A stretch of 64,000 nucleotides of DNA, from NCBI RefSeq assembly GCF_022539665.2, contig NC_081332.1, positions 1,571,773-1,635,772 of the forward strand, given 5' to 3'. Below the pieces are notes generated by a model. It saw only the letters and a program-made list of their open reading frames with translations, did not search any database and was not told the origin of the DNA. How positions within the stretch are numbered: position 1 is the stretch's first letter; every line of letters starts with the position of its first letter. The DNA comes from Daphnia carinata. Taxonomy: Eukaryota > Arthropoda > Branchiopoda > Diplostraca > Daphniidae. Shown here one piece after another: positions 53,391 through 64,000 of this stretch. Made by a program: the position numbers and the translations under genes.

Positions 53391-54759
53391 ATGCAGGTAA
53401 AATTACCTATGCAATTCAAACGTTTCAAAATATTGTTAAATTCTAACAAGTTTGTTTTTTCAATTGTCAAGTTCGTCGTACTCGCCGCCTTGATCGCTGT
53501 CGCCGCAGCCAATTCCGCCTATCCCGGCTCAACTTATCCAGTTCCATCTTACCATGGGTCATCTTATTCACCTTCGACTTACGAGGTCAAGGAATACGTA
53601 AGTCCAATTCGCCTTTTCTTCCATGAAGTCAAAGCAGTTTCTAAATGAACAATTGCCTCTTCCATAGCCCGCTCAGCCGTACTCTTTCAACTGGGCAGTC
53701 TATGATGGCTATGGCAACAACTACGCCCACTCTGAGAGCAGCGACGGCAAGGTGACGACCGGCTCTTACCGCGTCCTCCTTCCTGATGGTCGTGTTCAAA
53801 TCGTAACGTACAAAGCTGACAGTTACGGATACACTGCTGATGTCAAGTACGAAGGTGAAGCCAAGTACCCCGCTCCATCCGCCTACTCAGCCCAGGCTTA
53901 CTCCGCACCTGTATTCACCTCTCAAGTTGTCACCGCTCCAGCTGTATCATCTCGTACTTACTCCGCACCAGTTGTTACCGCTCCTGCTGCTCCTGCTCGT
54001 GTTTTCACCTCTTCATCTGTCACGGTTCCAGGTGCTAACTCCCGCACATATTCCGCACCGGTCTTGACTTCTTCCGCTGGCCGCACTTCGGAAGCCAACT
54101 CCCGTACTTATTCCGCACCAGTAGTCACTGTTACCGCTCCTGCTGCAACCTCTCGTACCTACTCTGCTCCAGTTTTCACGTCCCCGGCTGTCACCGCTCC
54201 TGTTATCACCTCTCCGGTTGTCACTAGTTCTGGTGACACCTCCCGCATCTACTCCGCCCCAGATTTCACGTCATCGGCGGTCACGGGTTCTACCGGCACC
54301 TCCCGCACTTACTCCGCACCGGTGGCACCGGTGGTCACTTCCCCCGCTGCCCCTTCACCTGTATTCACTTCCGATCCGCGCCCAGCTCCTGCTGTTTCCT
54401 CTCGTACTTACTCAGCACCAGTGGTGACCGCTCGCACTGCTCCAGATTCCGTCTTAATCACTTCATCTGTCACGGCTCCAGGTGCTAACTCCCGCACTTA
54501 TTCCGCTCCCATTTTCACTTCTCCGGCGTCCTCAGCTACTGTGTCCACCTCGTCTTCGGTCACGGCACCTGCTGCCTCATCCGGTACCTACTCCGCACCA
54601 GTTTTCACTTCTCCGGCTGCTCCAGCCTCTGTTGTCACGTCTCCATCGATCAACGAACCCGCTTCAACCTCCCGTACTTACTCCGAAGCAGAGTCCATCA
54701 CCGCTCCCGCAACCGACGCAGTCTACACGACTTCAACCAACGTTGCCCGCGACTACTGA
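53391..54759 (+). CDS. Cuticle protein type B10, CPR family with very long Ser/Thr/Ala/Pro tail
   Basis: Exons 53391-53396, 53472-53597, 53668-54759; 407 residues, the longest gene of the array. Signal peptide MQFVVLAALIAVAAA; linker NSAYPGSTYPVPSYHGSSYS. RR region: PAQPYSFNWAVYDGYGNNYA, TTGSYRVLLPDGRVQIVTYK, SYGYTADVKYEGEAKYP. The C-terminal 270-odd residues are built from units like SRTYSAPVFTSPAVTAPV, with almost every unit carrying SRTYSAP. It ends VYTTSTNVARDY. Its tail (from about 53929) and 3' flank were copied to 60076 in the CLCA segmental duplication. Confidence 0.92.
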
Positions 54760-56056
54760 GCCCGATACGTTCTGAAATACTTATGTCAAAGAGATATCTA
54801 TTAAAAATTATAATATTGAATAAAACTTTATGATAGCAAAGCCACTGTGTTCTCGTGTATTTGCGCAGCTGCAACGATATGTTAGTGTTACAACACAAAG
54901 ACAATTGGAGACTTTGCGAAATATATATTTCGCCCCAAAGGTGAGGGTTAATTGTATTTTCCAATAAATCAAATCTTAAGTTCAATCATAAATCAGAACG
55001 GACAAATGTCGATCAATGTCCCGATTGAAGTATCATGTCTTGAACGGGGACTACGGATGGACGGGTGAATAGCGCATACCTGTACAGCTAAACGCGAAGA
55101 GCCTCAGGTCGTTTCACCTGTTGTACGTTGCCAAACGGAAAGAAAAGATTGCATTAAATTTTATTGACAACCCCGTAAGACGAGGATCAAAAACCTTGGA
55201 TGTTACGTGGCAGCCAAACCCTGTCATCTCCATTGTAGAGCCAGTCTTCAGTCTGACGGCCGAGTGGTAGGTACCACGTTAGTCGTAAAATGGGTTGGTG
55301 GTTCAGCAACACGTTTAAGTTTGGCATACTATTTGATGTTACCACACTCATTAATGGACTTTTCCAGTGTTTTCCATTTTGACTCGTACATAATCGGTAA
55401 TTAATCTAAATTTTTTAACTTTCATATTCGTTTCAACAGTGTCGTCATGATTACCATTGGTTGGAGTGTTCGTCATGTTTGTTTTAATGGCAGTATTGAC
55501 TTAAAGCATGGCTTAATTATATCAGCAGATGAACAAACACAACAGGAGATCCGACTGTACGTTGACGTGTAGATAGCAGATCGTCTCGCCATATCTTCGC
55601 TGTTTTTCCGCTTCAGGTAACAAGATTGAAGATTACGATTGAAGATCACTGATAAGATAAGCCCCCTCAGGTCAGTAAAAAAAAATCCCCGATACTCTCG
55701 GATAAGGACAAATCTTATTGGGTTTGAGGCGTACCTTTCTTTAGTCGTAAGGTAGGCAACCAACCATTGGCAGATTGAAAACACACGTTGTGTTATTTAA
55801 GAAAAGAAGCAAAGTTCATTGTTTTTATCAACCTGAAAGCATTGCTAAAAAGTGTCCAGAGGACGAGAGAATTTGACAAGCGAATATGACGTTATCTTCC
55901 GTAATCGCCCAGGTGTTAGGGTGGTCTACACTAGGACGTAAGGTGCTGGACGTAGGCGTCTGATGTGTATAACTCGTACAATTTTACGTTTTCAAAACTA
56001 GTCATTACGAAAAAGTTCGATCGTTCGCATCTTAGTAACAACCTAAGTTTCAGAAA
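54760..56056. other. Intergenic region, duplicated
   Basis: AT-rich with a poly(A) signal for B10 (AATAAAAC near 54819). Homologous to 60387-61650. A plus-strand segment at about 55255-55310 has tRNA-like promoter boxes (A-box-like GGCCGAGTGG, B-box-like GGTTCAGCAAC) but no tRNA fold. No protein gene recognised. Confidence 0.5.
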
Positions 56057-59000
56057 ATGATAACTCGTTGTGTTTGCATCGTATTGTTAACGATTCTCAT
56101 TTTCAATGTGGATCCAACTCATTCTACCACCATCTCTTTGAACCAAAATGCCTATTCCAATATCGTAGTGGCTATATCGCCGGATGTTCCCAATACGTGG
56201 TCTGAAACAATCTTGCAGAATATTCAGGTTGGCCATTTTTTTGCACTTGTTTTACACACGTTATGAGCGCAATTAATCTCATTTCGCTATTGTTTGTATG
56301 TGACCAGTTGATGATACGTAGGGCATCGAGTGTGTTGTACCGAGCTACGAAGAAACGAGCCTATTTCAAAGATGTTCGTATCCTGATTCCAGAATCGTGG
56401 AGCAACGTTCAATCTAACATTAGCACATGGGAGACCTATTCCGTATAATGCATCTATCATTGATTACGATTTGACGTATCTATTTTCTACAAATTCAATT
56501 CGTTTTTATAGGAGGCTGATGTGCGTGTGGCACCAGCGGCATTAGTTCACGGTGATAAACCCTACACTATCCAGTCAGGCGGATGTGGCCAGCCGGGGGA
56601 GTACATTCATCTCACTCCGGACTATCTCCGCACCCTGACCAATGCTAACAACACGTCCGTTTTCGGCCCGCCAGGTAAATGTGTCAATACTCGTAAAGAA
56701 GTCTTATAACTTAAGCGTTTTGATTGTACACAGAAAAAGTGTTTGTTCACGAGTGGTCCCATTTACGTTACGGCGTGTTTGATGAGTTCGGTCATCAAAA
56801 TGATAAGAAGCTCCCGTTGTTCTACAAACCGCCGAATTCTGAAGAAATTCTACCTAATTTGTGCACCAATAAACAGCCCATTTTCACCACCAAGTACGTG
56901 CATCCTAAAATGGTGTCACGTTAGAAAATGCGAGACGTTAAACTTTATTTTAAAATTTGCTCAAATTAGGGATGTTGTTACACAAGGACCGTGTCGAATC
57001 GACCCAACCACCGGTGTCTACAATAGTGATTGCGTTTACAATCTTCTACCTCAATTTGTACCAGATACGTCCCTCATGTCTGATTACTCGGTTGATTCGG
57101 TAACTTTCAATTGAACTGCTCTCATCCTAGAGTTTAAATAATTAACATTTTTTTTCCTTTCATCAAGGTAGTGGATTTCTGTGAGAACGATCAGGACCTG
57201 GCACACGCTTTTAAAGCCCCAAACAAACACAACGCCATGTGCGGATCGCGTAGCGTCTGGGCGGTCATCACGAGACATCCGGATTTCGCCATGAACAAGT
57301 TTGTAACCAAAACGATAACACACGTTATGTACATCAATTAAGCCTCTTAAATTGATTTGGACGTAGCAATCCACCGAGCGACATCCTCTCCATAGAACCC
57401 ACGTTCCAAATTGTGCGGTCCGGCGGCTCGCGATTTGTTCTCGTCGCCGATACGTCGGGCAGCATGAACAATTACGTGAGTAGATCCTCATTTATTCAAG
57501 CTAATAGACTATGTTGTGTTATTCTTTGCTATTAAATACATTTGACAGAGCCGAATCCTTAGGTTGTACGAAACTTCCCGGCGTTGGATCAAATACGACA
57601 TTTCCGATGGCAGTAAACTCGGCTTGGTTCAATTTTCGTAAGAATGATCAACTATTCTGCGCTCTTAATGTACTATAAAAAAGTAAAAAATTACGTTTTT
57701 AATAGGCACAATGCGATAGTAACCAGTCCAATAGTTGAAATAAACGGTGACGCAAGTCGCGAGGCGCTTATCGCCCCGTTACCCGTCAACGCGGTTGGTG
57801 CAACTTGTATCGGGTGTGGCTTGTTAAAAGCCTTGGAAGTAAGCGCTTAATCCGTTTGCGTCAAAACGGAAAAAATCAAGCGATATAATTTGATAAATTG
57901 TTTTTGTTTTAAAGCTTCTAGCACCAGGAGGTCCAGGAGGTGTTATCTTACTTTTAACTGACGGAGAGGAAACGGACAAGCCGTTCATTTCCAACGTTCT
58001 ACCGGAATTGGTCCGATCCAGCGCTAGAGTCGTTTCCATCGCATTCGGGTTTCTATTATCGCAAAGCTTCACATAAAATTCAATAAATAAATCCGTAATG
58101 GTGATTTTGTGAGTGCAGGAGGACGGCCGAAGATAAAATTGAAAACTTGGCGGACAAGACTAACGGCAAGAGCTATTTCATCGATGATAATGATCCCAGC
58201 CAAGGATTAAACGATGCCTTTGTTGGATCTCTCACATATCAGCCGGCCGTGTCTGCCTATCAGATCATCGTCACGGTACACATAATTCAAATTTGGCTAT
58301 TCTTCATCTTTAAACTAACCGTTTTATTTTTCAGCTATTGAATCGGCAGTACCAGAATGTGGCGGGTGATGCAATCAACGATCATTTCTCGGTTGACTCG
58401 ACGGTCGGCCGTAATTTAATATTCCGCGTTGATTACACGCAAAAAAGCCATCTGAAATCCTTCAGTTTGAAGTCACCTAATGGAACTGTTTACACCCAAT
58501 TTGCGTACGATGATGGGGTGAAGGTTGCCATGTTCAAACTACCAGAGGCTGAAGTACATAACAGCTCTCAGTTAAGTTAATGAGAAATCGTTAATTTATT
58601 ACCATTTAATCAGGTAGGGACGTGGTACTTCACTTTGACGGTCAGTAGTTCCATCATGGAATCATTGGCTGTTCAGGTAACGTCGCAGACCAGGTCGACC
58701 ACAATAGCACCAATCAAAACCGAGTGTTCCGTCCTTGATGGTAAATCATCATTCAAACTAAACTTTTCTTTTCGATTTTTCAAATGTTTCATTTTATTTC
58801 ATTACAGGAGATACGTTCGACAATGCCAAAGCGAGTCCAGTGAGGATTTTAGCCAAGGTGATGCAAGATTCCAATGCCGTAGTTCAAGCCAAAGTCAAGT
58901 AACACACAGTCCTTAATCATTTGAAATGCGAATTTTATGTAACTCAATTTTGATTGCTAGGGCGCATATTGAAATGCCATCAGGTCAATCTCAAATCCTT

Positions 59001-59919
59001 GAATTGTTAGATAACGGAGTGTCGGCAGACACTTTGGCGGATGACGGCATTTATTCTCGTTTTTTTGTCGGTGCAACATCTGGCGGACGTTACACGGTCG
59101 AATGCGAGGTCTGGGACGACGACTCAGCGTACGTTAATGATGGAACGTTTGTCCGCCACAGGCAAAAGAGATCGACAACATCTAGAATGACTGGAGCGTT
59201 CACGCGAAGGGCAAGCGGTGGCTCCTTCAAGGTTTCATATTCCACATCTTCGTTTTGAAATTTCCATGAATGAAATCGTTGAAAATTCACAAACAGATAA
59301 CTCAATCAGCGGCAGTGGGTGCGGATATCTATCCACCATCAAGAATAACTGATCTGTTCATCGTAGAAGTGCGAACGAATCCCGACATGACGGCCACCAT
59401 TCAATTTACAGCGCCTGGTGAAGATTTGGATTCTGGAACAGGTACGACAGCTCAATCTCTGAATATCCAACACAATCATTTATCTTTTTTTCGTTAGCCG
59501 CCAGTTACGAAATTCGATATTCTCCGGTTTTTGATGATCTCCGTGAGACGAATTTCGATTCGGCCAACAGTTCAACACTCGTCCAACAGGAGCACGTCGT
59601 GAACGGATCGTTGCAACCGATGGTCTCTGGATCGCAGCAGATCATTACGTTCGTCGTGATGATGAAAAGCGAAGACACGAGGACGTACTACATCGCTCTG
59701 AGAGCGACCGATGCCAGCGGACAGGCCGCATTGCCATCAAACATTGTGACCGCCCAATTCCCGCTGAATGAATCGGCTTCGAGCCTATCGACGATAGCCA
59801 TCATTGGCATCATCGTGGGATGTTTGCTCGGCCTTCTACTAATTGCTGCAATCCCCTATTTAGTCCACAGGAAGAAGTACCTGTCGTACAAAGCGGCCGA
59901 TACCCAGTCCAAACCTTAG
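56057..59919 (+). CDS. CLCA-family protein with intact MIDAS, copy 1
   Basis: Calcium-activated chloride channel regulator-like type I membrane protein. Seventeen exons: 56057-56227, 56308-56442, 56512-56674, 56734-56893, 56970-57099, 57168-57298, 57367-57475, 57549-57637, 57706-57838, 57915-58048, 58119-58275, 58335-58553, 58614-58740, 58808-58898, 58961-59231, 59297-59441, 59498-59919; 928 residues. Signal peptide; CLCA N-terminal domain with zinc motif HEWSHLRYGVFDEFG (H162, E163, H166); VWA domain with MIDAS residues D325, S327, S329 (VADTSGSM) and D423 (LLLTDGEE); C-terminal beta domain and a membrane helix (about 885-911) followed by a 17-residue basic tail. The tail is far shorter than in the minus-strand CLCA gene at 22363-26622. 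Confidence 0.92.
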
Positions 59920-60075
59920 CTCGCTGTTCGTATATCCTCTTCTATAATTTATGATTGAGTTAAATGTGTACGTTTGACGGAAGGTAATAAATGGAAGTTG
60001 AAAGAGGTGCGCATTGAAAATGGATGATTGCGTGATGGGCTAATGATGTTTACGCTGTGTTTAAGGTAACTATCA

Positions 60076-60386
60076 GCTCTCAAGTTGTCACTGCTCCAGC
60101 TGTATCATCTCGTACTTACTCCGTCCCAGTTGTTACCGCTCCTGCTGCTCCTGCTGCTCCTGCTCGTGTTTTCACCTCTTCATCTGTCACGGTTCCAGGT
60201 GCTAACTCCCGTACTTATCCGCACCGGTGTTCACCTCTCCCTGCCTCCTCAGCTACTGTATCCACCTCGGCTTCGGTCACCCCACCTGCCGCATCTTCCG
60301 GTACTTACTCCGAACCAGAGACCTTCACCGCCCCCGCAACCGACGCAGTCTACACAACTTCTACCAACGTTGCCCGCTACTACTGA
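60076..60386 (+). pseudogene. Truncated copy of the B10 cuticle gene tail
   Basis: Matches the Ser/Thr/Ala/Pro tail of B10 from SSQVVTAPAVSSRTYS onward but lacks promoter, signal peptide and RR domain. A large internal deletion removes most of the repeat units. A lost base near 60218 and a gained base some 25 nt later shift the frame and restore it, and the end reads NVARYY rather than NVARDY. It marks the left edge of the second copy of the segmental duplication. Confidence 0.85.
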
Positions 60387-61650
60387 GCCCGATACGTTCT
60401 GAAATACTTATGTCAAAGAGATATCTATTTAAAATTATAATATTGAATAAAACTATGTGATACCAAAGCCACTGTGTTCTCCTGTATTTGCGCAGCTGCA
60501 ACGATGTATTAGCGTTACATCATAAAGACAATTGAACACTTTGCGAAATATATATTTCGCCCCAACGATGAGAGTTAATTGTATTTCCAAATAATTCAAG
60601 TTTTAAGTTCAATCATAAAAAACAGAACAGACAAATGTCGATCAATGTCCCGATGGAAGTATCATGTCTTGAACGAGGACTACGGATGGACGGGTGAATA
60701 CCGCATACCTGTACAGTTAAAGGCGGAGAGCCTCGGGCCGTCGATCCGCCTCGGGCCAGGATAGCATTAATTTGTATTGACAACCCCGTAAGACAAGGAT
60801 CAAACACCTTGGATGTGATGTGGCAGATATAGCCTGTCATCTGCATCGTAGTCAGTCTTCAGTCTGACGGCCGAGTGGTAGGTACCACGTTAGTCGTAAA
60901 ATGGGTTGGTGGTTCAGCAACACGTTTAAGTATAGCATGCTGTTTGATGTTACCATTCTCATTAATGAATCTTTCGAGTGTTTTCTATGTTGACTCGTTG
61001 CAGTCAAATTCGGTAAGTAAATGACATTTTTTAATTATCATATTCGTCTCAACAGTGTCGTCATGATTACCATTGGTTGAAGTGTTCGAGATGTTTGTTT
61101 TAATGGCTGTGTTGACTTAAAATATGTCTTAATCGTATCAGCAGATGAACAAACACAACAGGATATCCGACTGTACGTGAGGTGTCGATAGCAGCTCTTC
61201 TCGCCATATCTTCGCTGTTTGTCCGATTCAGGTAACAACATTGAAGTTATTCAGCTACTGATAAGATAAGCCCACTCCAGTCTAAAGGAAACTCTGATAA
61301 GAAAAAAATCTAATAGTTAGAGGCGTACCTATCTTTAGTCGAAAGGTAGGTAACCAACCATTGTGAGAGTTAAAACACGCGTTGTGTTATTTAAGAAAAG
61401 AAACAAAGTTCATCGTTTTATCGGTCTGAAAGCATTGCTAAAAGTGTCACGAGAACGAGAGAATTTGACAAACGGACATGACGTTTTCTTCCGGTAATCG
61501 ACCAGGTGTAAAGGTGGACTGCACTCGGAAGTAAGGTGCTGAACGTAGGCGTCTAATAGATATAACTCTGAGCAATTTAACGTTTTCAAAACTAGTCCTT
61601 AAAAAATAGTTCGATCGTTCGCATCTTAGCAACATCCCAAGTTTCAAAAA
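60387..61650. other. Intergenic region, second copy
   Basis: Homologue of 54760-56056 with many substitutions and small indels; again no gene. The tRNA-like boxes recur near 60870-60920. Confidence 0.5.
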
Positions 61651-64000
61651 ATGATAACTCGTTGTTGTGTTTCCATCGTTTTGTTATCGATTCTCATTTT
61701 CAACGTGGATCCAGCTCATTTTACCAGCATCTCTTTGAATCAAAATGCCTATTCCAATATCGTGGTGGCTATATCGCCTGATGTTCCCAATACGTGGTCT
61801 GAAACCATCTTGCAGAATATTCAGGTTGCTCATTTTTTTTTTGCAATGTTTTACAAGTAATCTCATTTCGCTATTTTTGTATTTGATCAGTTGATGATAC
61901 GTAGGGCATCGAGTGTGTTGTACCGAGCTACGAAGAAACGAGCCTATTTCAAAGATGTTCGTATCCTCGTTCCGGAATCTTGGAGCAACGTTCGATCAAA
62001 CCTCAGCACATGGGAGACCTATTCCGTATAATGCGTTTATCATTTATTACGATTTGAAGTATCCATTTTTTTTTTTAAATTCAATTCGTTTTTATAGGAG
62101 GCTGATGTACGTGTGGCACCAGCGGCATTAGTTCACGGTGATAAACCCTACACTATCCAGTCGGGCGGATGTGGCCAGCCGGGGGAGTACATTCATCTCA
62201 CTCCCGACTATCTCCGTACTCTGACCGATGCTAACAACACGTCCGTCTTCGGCCCGCCAGGTGAGTGTGTCAACACTCTTAAAGAAGTCATGTAACTTAA
62301 GCGTTTTGATTGTACACAGAAAAAGTGTTTGTTCACGAGTGGTCCCATTTACGTTACGGCGTGTTTGACGAGTTCGGTCATCAAAATGATAAGAAGTACC
62401 CGTTGTTCTACAAACCGCCGAATTCTGAAGAAATTCTACCTAATTTGTGCACCAATAAACCACCCATTTTCACTACCAAGTACGTACATAATTGTGTTCG
62501 TTACGGTAAAATGCGAGACATTAAACTTTCTTTTTTAATTTATTCAAATAAGGGATGTTGTTACTCAAGGACCGTGTCGAATTGATCCAACCACTGGTGT
62601 CTATAATGGCAATTGCATTTACAATCTTCTACCTCAATTTGTCCCGGATTCATCCCTCATGTCTGATTACTCGATTGATTCGGTAACTTTCAATTGAACT
62701 ATGCTCATCCGAGAAGTTTAAATAATGAACATTTATTTTTCTCTGATCAAGGTAGTGGATTTCTGTGAGGACGATCAGGACCTTGCTCACGTTTTTGCAG
62801 CCCCAAACAAACACAACGCCATGTGCGGATCGTATAGTGTCTGGACGGTCATCACGAGACATCCGGATTTCGCCATGAACAAGTTTGTAACCAAAACGAT
62901 AATTGCACTTTATGTACATTTAATTAAACCTTTAATTTGATTTTGACGTAGCAATCCACCGAGCGACATCCTCTTTTTAGAACCAACGTTCCAGATTGTG
63001 CGGTCCAGCGGTTCGCGATTTGTTCTCGTCGCCGACACATCAGGCAGCATGAACGATCACGTGAGTAGATCCTCATTTCTTCACCCTAAAAACTCTTTTA
63101 AATTATTTTTTGGCATCAAATACCTTTGACAGAAACGAATCATTAGGTTGTACGAATCTTCCCGGCGTTGGATCAAATACGACATTTCCGATGGCAGTAA
63201 ACTCGGCTTGGTTCAATTTTCGTAAGAATGATTGAAACATTCTACTTTCTTAATTTAATAAAACCATTTTAAAATCACATTTTAAATAGAAACAAAGCGA
63301 CGATAACCAGTCCAATGGTCGAAATTACGGGTGACGCAAGTCGTGAGGCGCTTATCGCCCGGTTACCCGTCAACGCGGTTGGTGCCACTTGTATCGGGTG
63401 TGGCTTGCAAAAAGCCTTGGAAGTAAGCACTTAATTCCATCGTGACAAAACTTAAAAAATTAAACAATCAGGTGATTTCATATTTTGATCAATTGTTTTT
63501 GTTTTAAAGCTTCTAAGACCAGGAGGTCCAGGAGGTGTTATAATACTTTTAACTGACGGAGAGGAAACGGACAGGCCGTTCATTTACGAAGTTCTATCGG
63601 AAGTGGTCCGGTCAGGCGCTAGAGTCGTTTCCATCGCATTCGGGTAGATCTTTTATCACAATCTTCTCATTAAATTCAATAAATAAATCGGAAATGATGA
63701 ATTTTGTGTACAGGAGGACGGCCGAAGATAAAATTGAAGACTTGGCGGACAAGACTAACGGCAAGAGCTATTTCATCGATGATAATGATCCCAGCCAAGG
63801 ATTAAACGATGCCTTTGTTGGATCTCTCACATATCAGCCGGCCGTGTCTGCCGATCAGATCGTCGTCTTGGTACACACAACTCAAAGTGGCTCTTCTTCT
63901 TTAAACTCATCATTTGATTTTTTTCAGCTATTGAATCGGCAGTACCAGAATGTGGCGGGGGGTACAATCAACGACCGTTTTTCTGTTGACTCGACAGTCG
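61651..64000 (+). CDS. CLCA-family protein, copy 2, truncated by window end
   Basis: Paralogue of 56057-59919 with identical exon structure as far as visible: 61651-61824, 61891-62025, 62098-62260, 62320-62479, 62553-62682, 62752-62882, 62952-63060, 63133-63221, 63290-63422, 63510-63643, 63714-63870, 63928 to window end. Every visible exon has the same length as in copy 1 except the first, which is one codon longer (MITRCCVSIV). HEWSHLRYGVFDEFG and VADTSGSM are intact and no frameshift or stop was found, so it looks functional. The VWA region differs by scattered replacements (for example FIYEVLSEVVRSGARV versus FISNVLPELVRSSARV). Confidence 0.9.

Larger units (their letters stand above)
45161..54759 (+). 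repeat. Tandem run of six type B cuticle genes, period about 1.5 kb
   Basis: B5 to B10 lie head to tail at 45161, 46700, 48223, 49755, 51350 and 53391. The spacers also share homologous blocks: a tRNA-Arg(CCU)-derived sequence, an AGAATGTGGACTAC-type tract and a degenerate inverted repeat GGGAAAGCCCC, followed by TATA and initiator. The repeat unit is therefore gene plus spacer without a type A partner. Confidence 0.8.
53929..59990 (+). repeat. Segmental duplication, first copy
   Basis: Contains the tail of B10, its 3' flank and a complete CLCA gene. The same order recurs from 60076 to beyond the window end. Offsets: 54759 to 60386 is 5627 bp, CLCA starts 56057 to 61651 is 5594 bp. Confidence 0.85.
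60076..64000 (+). repeat. Segmental duplication, second copy (continues past window)
   Basis: Begins inside the B10 tail copy with CTCTCAAGTTGTCACTGC and runs colinearly with 53929-58400. The junction (about 59990-60075) has no recognisable mobile element. Confidence 0.85.

Noticed and set aside
59990-60075. Mobile element at the segmental duplication junction
   Set aside because: No terminal repeats, target-site duplication or transposase-like sequence; the junction is simple unique DNA joined to the cuticle tail.

Overview
The window looks like nuclear DNA of a branchiopod crustacean, most likely Daphnia. This is inferred from gene content and architecture (split genes with 55-90 nt GT-AG introns, arthropod TCAGT initiators, Rebers-Riddiford cuticle proteins, an ionotropic receptor, GH5 mannanases), not from a database match. 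No prokaryotic, organellar or viral signature was seen.

Layout. 0-11.4 kb: 3' part of an ionotropic receptor (IR) gene, a dispersed repeat carrying a decayed copy of the IR 3' end, two tandem alpha-1,4-glycosyltransferase genes flanking an orphan intronless gene with a PUR-like N-terminus, then a 13-exon animal haem peroxidase on the minus strand and a second copy of the dispersed repeat. 11.7-14 kb: a small R-SNARE gene and a secreted Ala/Glu-rich protein. 16-22 kb: three tandem seven-exon GH5 endo-mannanases (minus). 22.3-26.6 kb: a 16-exon CLCA-family protein (minus) with a degenerate von Willebrand A metal site and a long proline-rich tail. 27-29.6 kb: two small proline-rich proteins sharing an SH3-ligand-like motif and an unresolved minus-strand transcription unit.

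30-54.8 kb is a cuticle-protein cluster: one RR-1-type gene, then five head-to-head pairs (type A minus, type B plus), then five further type B genes in tandem. The pairs form a higher-order repeat: pairs alternate between two subtypes, and the spacers alternate between tRNA-Ile(UAU) and tRNA-Arg(CCU)-derived sequences. All 15 array genes have a TATA-like box 32-33 bp upstream of a TCAGT initiator and an intron directly after codon 2.

54.8-64 kb: a second CLCA gene (plus, 17 exons, intact metal site) and, after a tandem segmental duplication of about 5.6 kb that also carried the tail of the last cuticle gene, a second copy of it running off the window end. Exon coordinates below were derived by hand from splice consensus, reading-frame continuity and paralogue comparison. 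Functional links are limited: the cuticle genes are probably co-expressed through the moult cycle, and the mannanases are probable digestive enzymes.
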